This document shows, in pieces, positions 26,341 through 39,299 of a stretch of 64,000 nucleotides of DNA (positions within the stretch are counted from its first letter, which is position 1; the number at the start of each line of letters is the position of its first letter). This stretch comes from Ursus arctos. Its lineage: Eukaryota > Chordata > Mammalia > Carnivora > Ursidae. Location: positions 9,778,001-9,842,000 of the forward strand of contig NW_026622874.1 in assembly GCF_023065955.2 (NCBI RefSeq), given 5' to 3'. A model generated the notes under the pieces. The model ran no database searches and was not told the origin of the DNA. It was given only the letters and a program-made list of their open reading frames with translations. The position numbers and the translations under genes were made by a program.

Positions 26341-27345
26341 ATAGCAAACCATCTTCTTATTTATAAAAGGCAAAAACCAGAAATAATATATCCTTGAAGT
26401 ACGCAGCAATAGAAAAATCTTTGTTTTAACTCATATAGCTTCTTTCTCCGATACATTTTTCACTTTGGCTTTTTTTTTTTTTAATGTCCTATGTTTAATC
26501 ACTTTACTGTTTGGCTTGTAAATGTTTTTGAAATTAACTGTTGCTTTATTAATTATTAGTGACTTTTTGGTATTGGACCAACTTCTATTAGTGAACATAT
26601 TTTAAAGGTAATAAAGAGCAATAATTTTCTAATTCCCGTGATATACAAAACTATATCCAGTTCTTATGATTGCAGGTGTAGAAGGCTGTAAAATTAGGGG
26701 AAAATGAGGATAACTTTATAAATATTTTTTGGGATTTTAAATGTGCCAGTGTATTTAAGTGAATTAGGAAATTGACAAAGAAAAGGGTATGCTGGCTAAT
26801 GAAAGCTATTTTTTAGTTTATTGGTCTTACTGAAAACGTGAGATTTGCTCTTTTATTTTGTTGCTGCTGTGTAATTCCTTTTGAGATATGTGCTCCAGTG
26901 AAGTTACAGTCCAGCTTTGTGACTCTTACATAATGAAAGTTGGAAATGCAGAAACATTTTAAGTGGGCCAACCAGTCTTTATACCACAGAATACTTAGCC
27001 AAATGTGTTTGCATAATCAGAGTGAATGAGGCTGAGTCATGAACACTTGGTTATTTTCTGAACACGGTTTTCTCAGTATTCTTTGTTGAATTAACTAAAT
27101 TAAGAAAAATAATTCTGAAAATGGATTAAAATTATAAAAATAAATCATTCTTAGTATGATAAACCAAGCAATTCACAAGTGTGTATAGAAGAAGAAATTA
27201 GTAGTCTGCCCCCTTCTTAAGCTTACCACCCTTTCTTCAGTGTTTTATGCTAAATCCTTGACAGTAGTGTTCAGACACACTCAACTCACCAAGTATTTAT
27301 TGGGCACCTACTGTACAGTAGGTACTGTAGAAACTTAAGAAGCTC

Positions 27346-27538
27346 GGGGCGCCTGGGTGGCTCAGTCGTTAAGCGTCTGCCTTCGGCTCAGGGCTGATCC
27401 CAGCGTTCTGGGATTGAGCCCCGCATCAGGCTCCTCCGCTGGGAGCCTGCTTCTTCCTCTCCCACTCCTCCTGCTCCGTTCCCTCTCTTGCTGGCTGTCT
27501 CTGTCAAATAAATAAATAAAATCTTAAAAAAAAAAAAA
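27346..27538 (+). mobile_element. CAN-SINE, young
   Basis: Full-length copy with a pure A tail of about 15. Short flank identity AAGCTC on both sides. Confidence 0.93.
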
Positions 27539-28069
27539 AAGCTCAAGGACGACGGTGACAAAGACATGGCCTCTCACTCAGGAATTTACGGTTTAGTGGA
27601 ACTAGAGATATAAATAAATGAATATGTAAAACTTAATAGAATTGTATATAAGAGTTATGTTCTATATAAGTAGAACAGGAAGGAATAAGGTATTTTGATT
27701 GGGAATTTAAGAAATGATTGAACAGGATTTTAAAATATGAATCAAATTTTCACATAATGATTTTTTTCTTATGTTTTAATGATACTTTTATATTTTCTTT
27801 ATTCTTAATCCTCTAATAATTTGTCTCTCATTTTTTCCCGTCTCGAGTATTTTTTCTTATTCGTCTTTTTTTACTTCTCATTTTTCTTTATTTTTGTATT
27901 CCTTTTTTCTTTTTATTGTCTTTCTGTCTTCCTTTTCCTCTAATATGTATTTGACATTTTCCCCACTCCATTATTGGACTATTTTATACAATCTAGACTC
28001 TCATTTTCTCCTGTCCCCATGGTTTGTCCCAAAAATATATATCCCAAATCTGTAGTACTACTTCCCATT

Positions 28070-28800
28070 CTGACTACCACTACTACTGTGATCCAAGGCC
28101 TCACTATCTCTCCTAGGTTATTGTGGTAGCTTTTAACCAGGCCCCCAACTTTCACCCCCCCACCCCCACAGTCTTTAGCTATGTACGTAGTAGCCCAATG
28201 ATCCTTTAAAACCAAGTCAAATTATGCTACTCTTCTGATCAACACTCCCAAGTGGCTCTCCATCTCCTCAAAGCAAAAAAGCAAAACTAAGGTCCTAACA
28301 GTGGCTTGAAGAGCTTATATCCTGTGGTTTTGGTGACTGCTGTTCTCTCAGTACTCGTACAGTACCCTGCTCTGGCCCCCTCTGCTGACTCATTCAGTCA
28401 GCCCAAGCGTGCTTCTCCCTTACAGATTTTGCCCTTACTGCACATGAAATGGTCTTGCCGCATATCTGGATTTCATCTTCTCTTACCTGTTTCAGATCTT
28501 TGCCCTTGACACATTCTCAGCGAGGCCCTACTTCACCACCCTGTTTAAAATCACAGCCCTTAACTCCTTGGTATTGCCTATCTTCTTTGTCTACTTAATT
28601 TTTTTTCCCGTAACACTTAACACTTTCTTTGTATATTTTACTTTTTTATCATGTATTGTTCATCTACTCACTAGTTTATAAACTCTGTGACATTGGGGTT
28701 TTTGTATGATTTATCCATTGATCTTTTCCCAATTCCTGGAGTAGTGCCTGACACATAGAGGTGCTCAGAAAAGTCCTTGTTGAACGACTGAATTAATGCT
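28070..28800 (+). mobile_element. L2, sense
   Basis: Sense L2 from the reverse-transcriptase tail (CAAGTGGCTCTCCATCTCCT) through GCGAGGCCCTACTTCACCAC to the 3' end (AGTAGTGCCTGACACATAGA). Confidence 0.8.
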
Positions 28801-29339
28801 TGTAGCATTTTCAGTATTCTTGACTAGGTTATTTTGCCTATCTCAAAAACTCAAACATGGGACTGTTTTTAACTTGAAGATCTTAATCCAGAAATAGTTG
28901 CTGAGGTTATAACACTAGTTCTTTGCTTGTATAATATAAAATTCCTCTTTCATAACTATGGAGCAGGGTTCTTTTCTATTCTAAATATAGTTCACATACA
29001 GAGTGAGGCCCTCCGTTTCTGGAAGTGATTATTTGTCTAAGATTTTGGACAGTTGCCACACTAGGCTTTCTCTAATCTTCTGATTATTCCCTGTCACACT
29101 TGTGGCTTCCTCTGCAGATTTTGTTATTCTCTGTTGCTTCTAGCCATATTTACATACTTAGGGAATTTGTAGGTTTTTTTTTTTTTTTCTGTCTTCTTTG
29201 CTGAGGATGTAGAGATTTCTTTTTCCATCTTGTTGCTCAGTATGGTTTCCAGGAGAAAACAGAAAATTTGCAGCTAAGCTGTCACCAAGTTTCTATCAAA
29301 ATCTGCTTAATTGTCAGGAAAAAAAAATCAATGAATGTT

Positions 29340-30178
29340 ATGTTAAAAAATAAAAATAAAGGGAGTGATCCACAAAATAGGAGAAGATGTTTGTATATCA
29401 TATATTTGATTTATGATTTAGAATCTAGTAACCAAAATATATCAAAACCACAGTGAGGTACCACTTCGCACTTACTAGGTTGGTGAAAATAAAAAAGTCA
29501 GTAAGTGTTGATGAAGACGTGGAGAAATTAGAGCTTTCACACATTGCTGGTAGGAATGTAAAATGGTGCAGCTGCTTTGGAAAACAGTTTGGCAGTTCCT
29601 CAAAAGTTAAACATAGAGTTATCATATGATCCAGTGATTCCATTTCTAGATATATACTGAAGAGAATTGAAAACATATGTTCCTATAAAAACTTGCACAT
29701 ATGTTCATAGCAGCATTATTCCCAACAGCCAAAAAATGGAAACAACTCAGTGCTTATGGACTGATGAATGAATAAACAAAATATGGTATATCTAAATAAT
29801 GGAATATTATTGAGCCATAAAAAGAAATGAAATACCGATACATGGTGCAACATGGATGAACTTTGAAAATATTATGCCATGGGAAAGAAACCAGGGAGAA
29901 AGGGCCCCGTTTATCCCGTTTATATGAAATGTCCGTAATAGGCATATCCCTAGAGACAGAAAGCAGATTAGTGGCCGCCAAGAGCCGAGTGGCAGGAGAA
30001 GTGGGGAGCAGCTGCTCACAGCTATAGGATTTCTCTTTGAGGTGATGACAATGTTCTGGAATCAGTGGTGGTGCAAGTGGTTGCACAGCTTTGTGCATTT
30101 GCACCACTAACTTACATAGTTCAAAAAGGTGAATATTATGGTATGCGTGTTACCTCAAAAAAAATGTTAAAAATACAA
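29340..30178 (+). mobile_element. L1 3' end, sense
   Basis: Sense-strand 3' part: TTGCTGGTAGGAATGTAAAA, CATAGCAGCATTATTCCCAA and AATGGAATATTATTGAGCCA are classic L1 3' phrases. It ends in an A-rich tail near 30178. Confidence 0.85.
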
Positions 30179-30189
30179 AAGTTACAGAG

Positions 30190-30850
30190 AATGATCAAGA
30201 GTGTCAAGTGCCATAGACATCAAATGAAATAAGTTGTGAAAGGTGCCATTTGAATTAGCAATTATTTATCATTTTATCACTGATCAGTGAACTTAGCAAT
30301 TAATCACTCAATGGTGACGGTGAGAATGAATTCAGTAGAAAGATGGGAACATAAGGTGACTACAGTGAACTGAGGGAGGAGTGGTGGATAAAGGTGGAAT
30401 AAATGTAGACTTCTTTTCAAGAAGCTTGACAGTAAAGCTTCAGAAAATGTGGGAAAAGAGTATAGCTGGAGAGAAGGATAAAATTGAGGTGTTTTGTTAA
30501 AAATGGTAAGAACCTTCAGCATATTGTAAGGAAGAAATGAGAGGAAATGAATGTAGGTATGGGAAAGAGTCATTGTCAAAGCAAGGTGCTCGAGTAATTG
30601 AAGGAATAAAATAAAAAGCCCAGTGGAGAGATTGAGCTTAAACAAAATAAATGATGCGTCTTCTGAGACTTTAGGAGGGATTAGGAAGTTGTAGACTATT
30701 GATACATTTGTAGAATGCAGCTGAAGAAATTAGTGTCATTTCTACAGGACTGACTTTATTTTCTCTGAAGTAGGAGAAAGGAGGGAAACAAGGTAGAGAC
30801 CTTGAGGTGAGTAGTGAAGGGTTGCAATAGGTACGGGGACCCGGAGAGTA
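30190..30850 (-). mobile_element. L2 fragment, antisense
   Basis: Begins AATGATCAAGAGTGTCAAGT, which is the antisense of the L2 region coding for the first reverse-transcriptase box; the rest is diverged. Confidence 0.5.
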
Positions 30851-31225
30851 AACTGTCTATAATTCTATAACAGTGATAATTCCTATTTTCAGGTATGTAG
30901 GTACTAGACTGCATGTATCATTGTAATAGAAAGCTCAAGCTCATTGTAGTTATATAACTTTCCTGTACTCAGCTGTAAAGTGATACAGTTGGGATTAGAA
31001 GTCACACGTAGAGGATTTCAAAGTTACCTTCAGACTCTTAAGGGCGAGTATGTTAAGTGTAGGCTGTACCATCGATAGATACCATCATTATAAGAGCTGT
31101 CTTTCATATTTTGGCCTAGGATCTCTTTTCATACTCAATAAAGAAAGCAAGGACATGGAAAGAATCTGTTACACTTAAAGCGTGCTTCAGGACTCGAGCA
31201 AATGAGTTTTCTCTTCATCTTTTAG

Positions 31226-31319
31226 TTACGACAGCCTCCAGTGAAGCGTTTGAGACTTCGTGGGGATTGGTCAGATACTGGACCCCGAGCGAGGCCTGAG
31301 AGTGAACGAGAACGCGATG
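31226..31319 (+). CDS. DCAF6: DCAF6 exon F (basic linker)
   Basis: This 94-nt exon (phase 0-1, 31 codons plus one base) encodes [15 protein letters not shown], then a charged stretch ending Glu-Arg-Glu-Arg-Asp. The acceptor is CATCTTTTAG at 31225 and the donor is GATG|GTAACT at 31320. The cluster P-V-K-R-L-R-L-R resembles a basic nuclear-localisation signal, which would suit a nuclear-receptor coactivator; this is inference. There is no WD40 pattern. Its length is not a multiple of three, so skipping alone would shift the frame. Confidence 0.96.
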
Positions 31320-32729
<1,410 letters not shown>

Positions 32730-33079
32730 TAATTAAAGTTAACCAAAAGCTGGCAAAGACTGTTTTATGACATTTGTTTTATTTATATCATTCAGTTTAC
32801 ACCATTCTATATCTATAATAATCACAGGTTCTTAACTACATTGTGTAAAGCGGTAGAGGAGCATGGGTATTGGGTACAATTTGTCTCTTCACGTTCCAGT
32901 AGGCCTAGCCCTTATTCTTTGCTTTTCTCAAGAAAAGTAAGAAAGTCTGATATTTCCCTTATATATCCCAGTATATTTTTATATGCATTCTGAAAATAGA
33001 AATGCATTAAACTCTGTAGATAAGAAGTTTTATATAATGGAATAGTTTCTCCTTTATGTTACTTAGGCATTGGTTATTA

Positions 33080-33195
33080 AGTGCTGTTTCTAGTGTTAGC
33101 TGACCTGTGTTCATATCTTGGCTCACTACTTTCTAGCTTTGGGGTCTTAGGCAAGTTACTTATCTCTGTCAAAAATGAGGAGTATAAAAAGTTAA
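33080..33195 (+). mobile_element. MIR (probable)
   Basis: GCTCACTACTTTCTAGCTTT then GGCAAGTTACTTATCTCTGT matches the MIR core pattern. Confidence 0.6.
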
Positions 33196-33569
33196 CTCCT
33201 AATTGTTTTAAAAACCCAAAATAAAAAATCATATTGAATTTTTCCATAAATGATTCTTGTTAACTCCTCATTTCAATTAACTTTTTAAAAAATTCCTTGG
33301 ACTGTAAATTTGCTTAAGAGTTATTGAATTTGTGCTTGAATTTAAAATAAGAAATATTTAAATCATGGTGATTAAAAGAGAAAACTTCATATTCTCTGGT
33401 AGTTGCATCTTGTAAGACATGAACTGGATTAGTCCATTCCATCTTTCTTTTAATAACATTTAGACTTGAGGGGAAAATTGTTAATGTCTATGAACTATTC
33501 CTCATTATTTCCTTGTAGATAGCACAAAGCCGCCTAGCATAAGACATAGTAGACACTGAAGTCTTTTTA

Positions 33570-33849
33570 TTTTTATTTTTTTTATTTTTTATTTTTTTTT
33601 AAATTTGGTAGTATCGAAATTTCAATCTTTGTCATCTTTTATTTATTTTTTATTTTTTTTAAAGATTTTATTTATTTATTTGACAGAGATAGAGACAGCC
33701 AGTGAGAGAGGGAACACAAGCAGGGGGAGTGGGAGAGGAAGAAGCAGGCTCATAACGGAGGAGCCTGATGTGGGACTCGATCCCAGAACGCTGGGATCAC
33801 GCCCTGAGCTGAAGGCAGACGCTTAACCGCTGTGCCACCCAGGCGCCCC
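33570..33849 (-). mobile_element. CAN-SINE with extra 3' segment
   Basis: The SINE body on the minus strand is at about 33640-33849, with its own T-rich (A) tail. To its left are about 37 bases of unique sequence (33601-33637), then a second T-rich tract (33567-33600). The target duplication GACACTGAAGTCTTTTTA lies outside all of this, at 33552-33569 and 33850-33867, so body, unique piece and second tail inserted together. Confidence 0.85.
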
Positions 33850-34047
33850 GACACTGAAGTCTTTTTAAATCATGATTGCATCATGTTAGTTTAGTGGTTA
33901 AGACATTATTGCTAATGAAGTAGGAATCAGGAACTTAATCCTATTCTGACCTATTTATAACTTTACTTACCCAATAAAATTTTTCTTAAATATTTACCAA
34001 GACAACATGTCGTAGAATGGAAACATAGCAATAAAATTCATTCTCCT

Positions 34048-34257
34048 GGGTCCCTGCGTGGCTCAGTCAGTTAAGCATCTGACTCTTGATTTCAGGTCAG
34101 GTCATGATCTCAGGGTCATGAGACTGAGCCCTGTGTGGGGCTCTGTGCTTAGCGTGGAGCCTGCTGAAGATTCTCTCTCATCTGCCCTTCCAACCCAGTC
34201 TTGTGCATGCTCGTGCTCTCTCTCTCTCTCTCTGTCAATGAATAAATAAAATAAAAT
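34048..34257 (+). mobile_element. CAN-SINE, older
   Basis: Plus-strand copy starting GGGTCCCTGCGTGGCTCAG with a CT repeat before its AATAAATAAAATAAAAT tail. Target duplication AAAATTCATTCTCCT (34033-34047) against AAAATCCATTCTCCT (34258-34272). Confidence 0.92.
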
Positions 34258-34632
34258 AAAATCCATTCTCCTATTATCCAGTCATTAAATCAGAATCATC
34301 ACCTTCAAATTAAAAGGACTAGATGTTATTTATAGGCAATTCACAACCTATTATTTAGGTTTGTCTAAGTGAAGGTACCATATTGATCTTGAAAGACTGA
34401 TTATTTTAACAAAAATGTTCTGTAGATAGATTTTTACCCCTTTTGATTAGCCTATTTGGTCAAAGGGATGAAACCACCCCTGGGTGCTTTCAATATCCTA
34501 AAATTATATGTTTCTCTGTGTGTGTACATGTATGTACAAGTGCACATGTATTTCTTGAACATATCTCTTTAGAGTAGCTGGTTTTGGAAAGCAGTTAATA
34601 TTTGAATTTGCATTAACATGTGTTTTTTGAAG

Positions 34633-34893
34633 GTGGGACGAGCCAGTCAGATGTGTCTGCTCTTCCTGCGGTCCCGTCAAGTACTGATTTGGAAGTGGGC
34701 GAAAGTGCAATGGAAGTAGATCCTTCAGCTGAACAATCTCTTCAGCCTTCTACGTCCGCTGCAGTGTCAGCTCAGCCTCATTCGACGTCCTCTGCTGCAG
34801 AAAGCCCTCATTCTACTCCTTTGCTGTCTTCTCCAGACAATGAACAAAGGCAGCCTGTGGAGGCATCTGGACGCCATACTCATCGTCAGTCTG
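34633..34893 (+). CDS. DCAF6: DCAF6 exon H (Ser/Pro-rich disordered segment)
   Basis: This 261-nt exon (phase 1-1, 87 codons' worth) starts Gly-Gly-Thr-Ser-Gln-Ser-Asp-Val and ends Gly-Arg-His-Thr-His-Arg-Gln-Ser. The acceptor is TGTTTTTTGAAG at 34632 and the donor is TCTG|GTGAGG at 34894. The composition is Ser, Pro, Ala, Glu and Gln with few hydrophobics, so it should be disordered, with many S-P and T-P sites that proline-directed kinases could use (for example [14 protein letters not shown]). Compared with my memory of the human protein it differs at many positions, unlike the WD40 exons, which look almost unchanged. If the donor is not used, the frame reads 16 more codons and stops at 34941-34943. 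Confidence 0.95.
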
Positions 34894-35007
34894 GTGAGGA
34901 TGCTACTCTTTCAGTAGGCTGTGGTTCAGCTGATGATTTCTGATAATGGATACTTCTTTGTGGGCTGGTTTGAAAGATACTAAATCACATGAACTTGTTC
35001 TTGCTGG

Positions 35008-35013
35008 AATAAA
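35008..35013 (+). terminator. Possible intronic poly(A) signal after exon H
   Basis: AATAAA 65 bases after the stop codon (34941-34943) reached when exon H is not spliced at its donor. Such a hexamer is frequent by chance in AT-rich introns, so support is weak; no clear GU-rich element was identified. Confidence 0.22.
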
Positions 35014-37223
35014 TCAAAATGACATGTAAGAGGTGAACATGTGACTTAAACACAAACTTCAAGTGTGCCTAACTTGCATGAATTTAACAAATATCAGAAT
35101 CTTCAGTTTACCTAAGACAAATCTTAAAAAATATGAGTACCAGCAGATAGTGTTTTGACATAGCTTCCTGCAGTTGACTTAAAGATTACTTTTATAAGTC
35201 ATTATAGATGAAAATGTCTTTCTCGACTTTATTTGGTTATATCTATATTATCAGTTCCTCTCTTTATGTTTTTTATTATTTTTCTTCACATCATGAAATA
35301 CTTTAAATACATTCTTTGTGGTACATTTGATAACATCTCTTGTTGACAACACATACAATTTACCAAAAGATTTATTTCTCCTATATTTACATGAAAAAGA
35401 ATTGTTTTAACAAGTCCTTGTCTTCTTGGTACTTGATATTAGTGGAAAAAAATCAACTCCTAAATTCTGTTAAAATACGGTTTTCCTCTCAATATTAAAA
35501 CTCCCCATGTTCAACTTTTTCCTCCCCAACTGTGGAATGTACTAGTATTTATAACAGTAATTTTCAGCAGATATGACTATAATTTACTTGGCATTTTAAC
35601 TGTGTACATGTAATTATAATAACCATTAAGATTTTAATCATACTGGGTTCTTCTAAAGAGGCATTTTACTTGTCATATAATAAAAAATATTAGCAACTAG
35701 AGATACAGCTGGCAGGCCTAAGCTGAAACCTATAAAAAATTCCTAACAGCGTAACTGCCAAGCTGTCACTTTATTCTTGCTTTTCTGAAATCTGATACAA
35801 ATCACCAAATACAGAGTGTTTTAAATTAGGCATTCTTTTATTGTATATCCATTTTTGGTAATTCATTTCAGTTTCTATGGGAATAGAAGCCAGAGTCAAT
35901 TATATAACTATTAAGACTTGTGCACAATTTATCCGTAATAATAAGCTAAAGCTGAGCTTTAAAGTCAGGTTTTCCACTCTCTAATCGACATACTTAACAT
36001 TTCAACTTATGAGAAAGTAAAATATTTTGGAATATTTGGGAAGTAGGGACAGAATCAGTCAAAAGTTTTCGAAGCAGGTAAAATTGATTAAAAAACAAAG
36101 AATTTTAAAGTATTAGCATTCTTGGAAATATTCTTAAAGTTTCTGATCAATTTTAAGCTATCAGGAAAACTTAGCAAGAAGATTCCCTAGCTTATATTCA
36201 TGTTCCAGTGGGTCCTAACTAATTCCAGTTGTTTTCTAAACACATTTCTGAGTAAAAGTACTTAGTTTGGAGTTTCATTTTTCTTTTTTGTTACAGATAT
36301 TTAACACAATTAATATTGCATTTCAGATTGCTAAATCCCTTTCAGTATTTAATGTAAGTATTAAGTAGTCATTCGAATTATCAAAAGAGAAAAATATTTG
36401 TAATGATCATGCAGTCATTGTTTTGATCATTACTTGGCACCTTTGCCTGTAATTTTTTTAAAGAAGTAAGGAAATATTTTTAACTGGTCTCTACCAGTTT
36501 AAAGAATTTTGGTTGACTGCACTATGGAAAATCAGAATACTTCCGTATTACGAAGATAGGGTCAGTATTGAAGAAAATGATTTGATGTTAGATGTAATAT
36601 CTAAAGATTATGCCTGGAATTGTTTTGACAACAAGCCTTTCATTATCCCAGAGTACATTTTAACAATAAGGACTTAATGAGTTTTTTCTGTTTTGTTTTG
36701 TTTTCCCAATCTCTTCTGCACTTCTAGGTTCAGATAGGTTTATGGATACTAGGAATTGTCCATGTGGTAGGGGGGAGTGTCACCTTAGAGCCACGATTTT
36801 TACTACAAACATACCTCATTTTATTGTGCTTTAGTTTGTTGTGTTTTGCATATATTTTGTTTTTTACACATTGAAGCTTTGTGGCAACCCTGCGTCGAGC
36901 TAGTCTATTGGCACTGTTTTTCCAACAATGTTTGCTCACTTCACGCCTGTGTCACATTTTGGTAATTCTCACAGTATTTCAAACCTTCTCATTATTTTCC
37001 TGTTTGTTATGGTGATCTGTGATCAGTGATCTTTGATGTTACTATTGTCATTGATTGGGGCACCACAAACGCCACCTACATAAGACAGTGAACTTGTTCG
37101 GTAAATATGTGTGTGTTTTGACTGCTCTACTGAACAGCTGTTCCTCTCTCTCTCCCTTTCCTTGGGCCTCCCTATTCCCTGAGATACAACAATATTAAAA
37201 TTAGGCCAATTAGTAACCCTAAA

Positions 37224-38754
37224 ATGGCCTCTAAGTGTTCAAGTGAAAGGAAAAGTCACACGTCTCTCACTTTAAATAAAAAACTAAAAATGATTAAGCC
37301 CAGTGAGGAAGGCATGCTGAAAGCCTGGAGAGGCAGAAAGCTAGGCCTCTTATGCCAAACAGCTAGTCAAGTTGTGAATGCAAAGGCAAAGTTCTTGAAA
37401 TCAAAAGCGCTACTCCGGGGAACACACGAATGATAAGCGAAACAGGCTTATCTCTGATTCGGGGAAAGTTTTAGTAATCTGAATAGAAGATCAAACAGCC
37501 ACAACATTCCCTTAAGCCAAAGCCTAATCCAGAGCAAGGCCCTTACTCTCTTCAACTCAGTGAAGGCTCAGAGAGGTTAGGAAGCTCAGGAGAAAAGTCT
37601 GAAGCTAACATTTCCCATTATGAAAATTCTAGGTCCCGTAGAATTTATGCTAAATCTACTCTGCCTGTGCTCTAGAAATGGAACAATAAAGCCTGGATGA
37701 CAGCATGTCTGTATACAACATGGTTCACTGAATATTCAGTCCACTGTTGAGACCTACTGCTCAGAGAAAAAGATTCCTTTCAGAATATTCCTGCTCATTC
37801 ACGTGTATCTGGTTACCCAAGAGCTCTAATGGAGATGTGCAAGATTAATGTTTCTATGCCTGCTAACACAACATCCATTCTGCAGCCCTTGGGTCAGGGA
37901 GTCATTTTGACTTTCAAGTCTTCTTATTTAAGAAATACCTTTTGTGAGGCTACCGCTGCCATAGATAGTAATTCCTTCGATGGCTCTGGGAAAGTAAATT
38001 GAAAACCTTCTGGAAAGGATTCCCCCTTCTAGATGACATTAAGAATATTCATGATTCAAGGCACCAGTCGGTTAAGTGTCTGACTCTTGATCTCAGCTTA
38101 CGTCTTGATCTCAGGGTTGTGAGTTCAAGCCCCACGTTGGGCCCCACACTGGGCGTGGAGCCTCATTAAAAAAAAAGAGTATTCATGATTCATGAGAAAA
38201 GATCAAAATATCAACACTAACAGGAGTTAGGAAGAAGTCGATTCCAACTCTCATGGATGACTTTAAGGGATTCAAGACTTCAGTGGAGGAAGTAACTGCA
38301 GATGGGGCGGAAATAGCCAGAGAACGAGCATGAGAAGTGGAGCCTGAAGATGGGACTGACTTGCCGCAATCTCAGGATCAAACTTGAACGGAGGAGGAGT
38401 TGAGTCTTACGAATGAGCATGGAAAGTGTTCCTTGAGATGGAATCTACTCCTGGTGAAGGTGCTGTGAAGACTTATGAATTGACAACAAGGGATTTAGGA
38501 TATTACATAAACTTAATTGATAAAGCAGAGGCAGGGTTTTGAGAGGATAGACTCCAATTTTGAAAGTTCTCCTGTGGGTAAAATGCTATAAAATCATGTC
38601 ACATGCGACAGAGAAATCATTAGTGAAAGAGTCAGTTGATGCCACAGCCATCCCACCCTTCAGCAGCTTGATCAGTGAGCAGCCAAAAACTTGAAGGCAG
38701 GACTCTCCACCAGCAAAAAGATTATGACTCACTGAAAGCCCAGATGATGGTTAG
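37224..38754 (+). pseudogene. Tigger1 transposase pseudogene
   Basis: The start M-A-S-K-C-S-S-E-R-K-S-H and the N-terminal helix-turn-helix (L-T-L-N-K-K-L-K-M-I) are readable to 37433, then a stop. The copy jumps near 37610 from the N-terminal third to the later part of the gene, so the region with the first catalytic Asp is gone. The second catalytic Asp site (after L-L-I, near 37790) is changed and shifted by indels. A SINE interrupts the C-terminal part. The family's function was cut-and-paste transposition with a DDE/D centre; this copy is inactive. Confidence 0.88.
38059..38179 (+). mobile_element. Short SINE in Tigger1
   Basis: Plus-strand tRNA-derived SINE without CT-rich part, tail of A's. 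Target duplication TATTCATGATTCA at 38046-38058 and 38180-38192, made from transposon sequence. Confidence 0.92.
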
Positions 38755-39299
38755 ATTTTTTTTTTAGCAATAAAGTATTTTAAAATTAAGGTATGTATAT
38801 TTTTTAGACAGCATGCAATTGCACACTTAATAGACTACAGAGTAGTGTAAACATAGCTTTTATATGCAGTAGGACACCAAAAAATTCATCCGACATGCCT
38901 AATTGGAGCTTCACTTTATTGTGGTGCCATGGAACCAAACCCGCAGTATCTTGGAGGTGTGCCTCTCTTGCCTTGCAGAGAGGTAGAATGAAAACTATGC
39001 TTCTTGCCCTGCTGTGGATTCCTCTTTATGTGAATGTTTCCTTTATATGTCCCTTGTATTTCCTCTGTCACTTTTGCTGGGGTGAAGGAGAGGGATGATG
39101 GGAACATGAAAACTTGCCTGGCAAAATGCCATCTATGAACCAAATTATTTGCCTTCTCTTAGTCTGCAACTGAGTCACTGAGTCGTGAAGAAAGTCAACA
39201 ACCACACATTTCATTGGGTGCTCAACACAGTGTCAGAGTAGTCTTTTAACGCTGTTGCTCAACAACCAGACAAAGTGTTTATTTAACATGTTCTTGTCT

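Larger units (their letters stand above)
36806..38965 (+). mobile_element. Tigger1 DNA transposon, dead
   Basis: A TcMar-Tigger element whose consensus I know well. Left end CATACCTCATTTTATTG at about 36810 after a TA (36804-36805); right end GGAGGTGTGCCTC near 38965. The terminal repeats pair with each other. The 2.16-kb copy, including a 121-base SINE, is shorter than the usual ~2.4 kb because of an internal deletion near 37610. Orientation follows the transposase. Confidence 0.92.

Noticed and set aside
29754..30107. 117-codon open stretch on the minus strand
   Set aside because: It lies antisense to an L1 3' end and has no start context, domain or splice structure.
30304..30645. 113-codon open stretch on the minus strand
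   Set aside because: Falls in old L2-like sequence; no recognisable domain and composition of low-complexity Leu/Phe/Ser.
37224..37433. Domesticated Tigger transposase gene
   Set aside because: Stop after 69 codons, internal deletion and a SINE insertion; no sign of a preserved frame.
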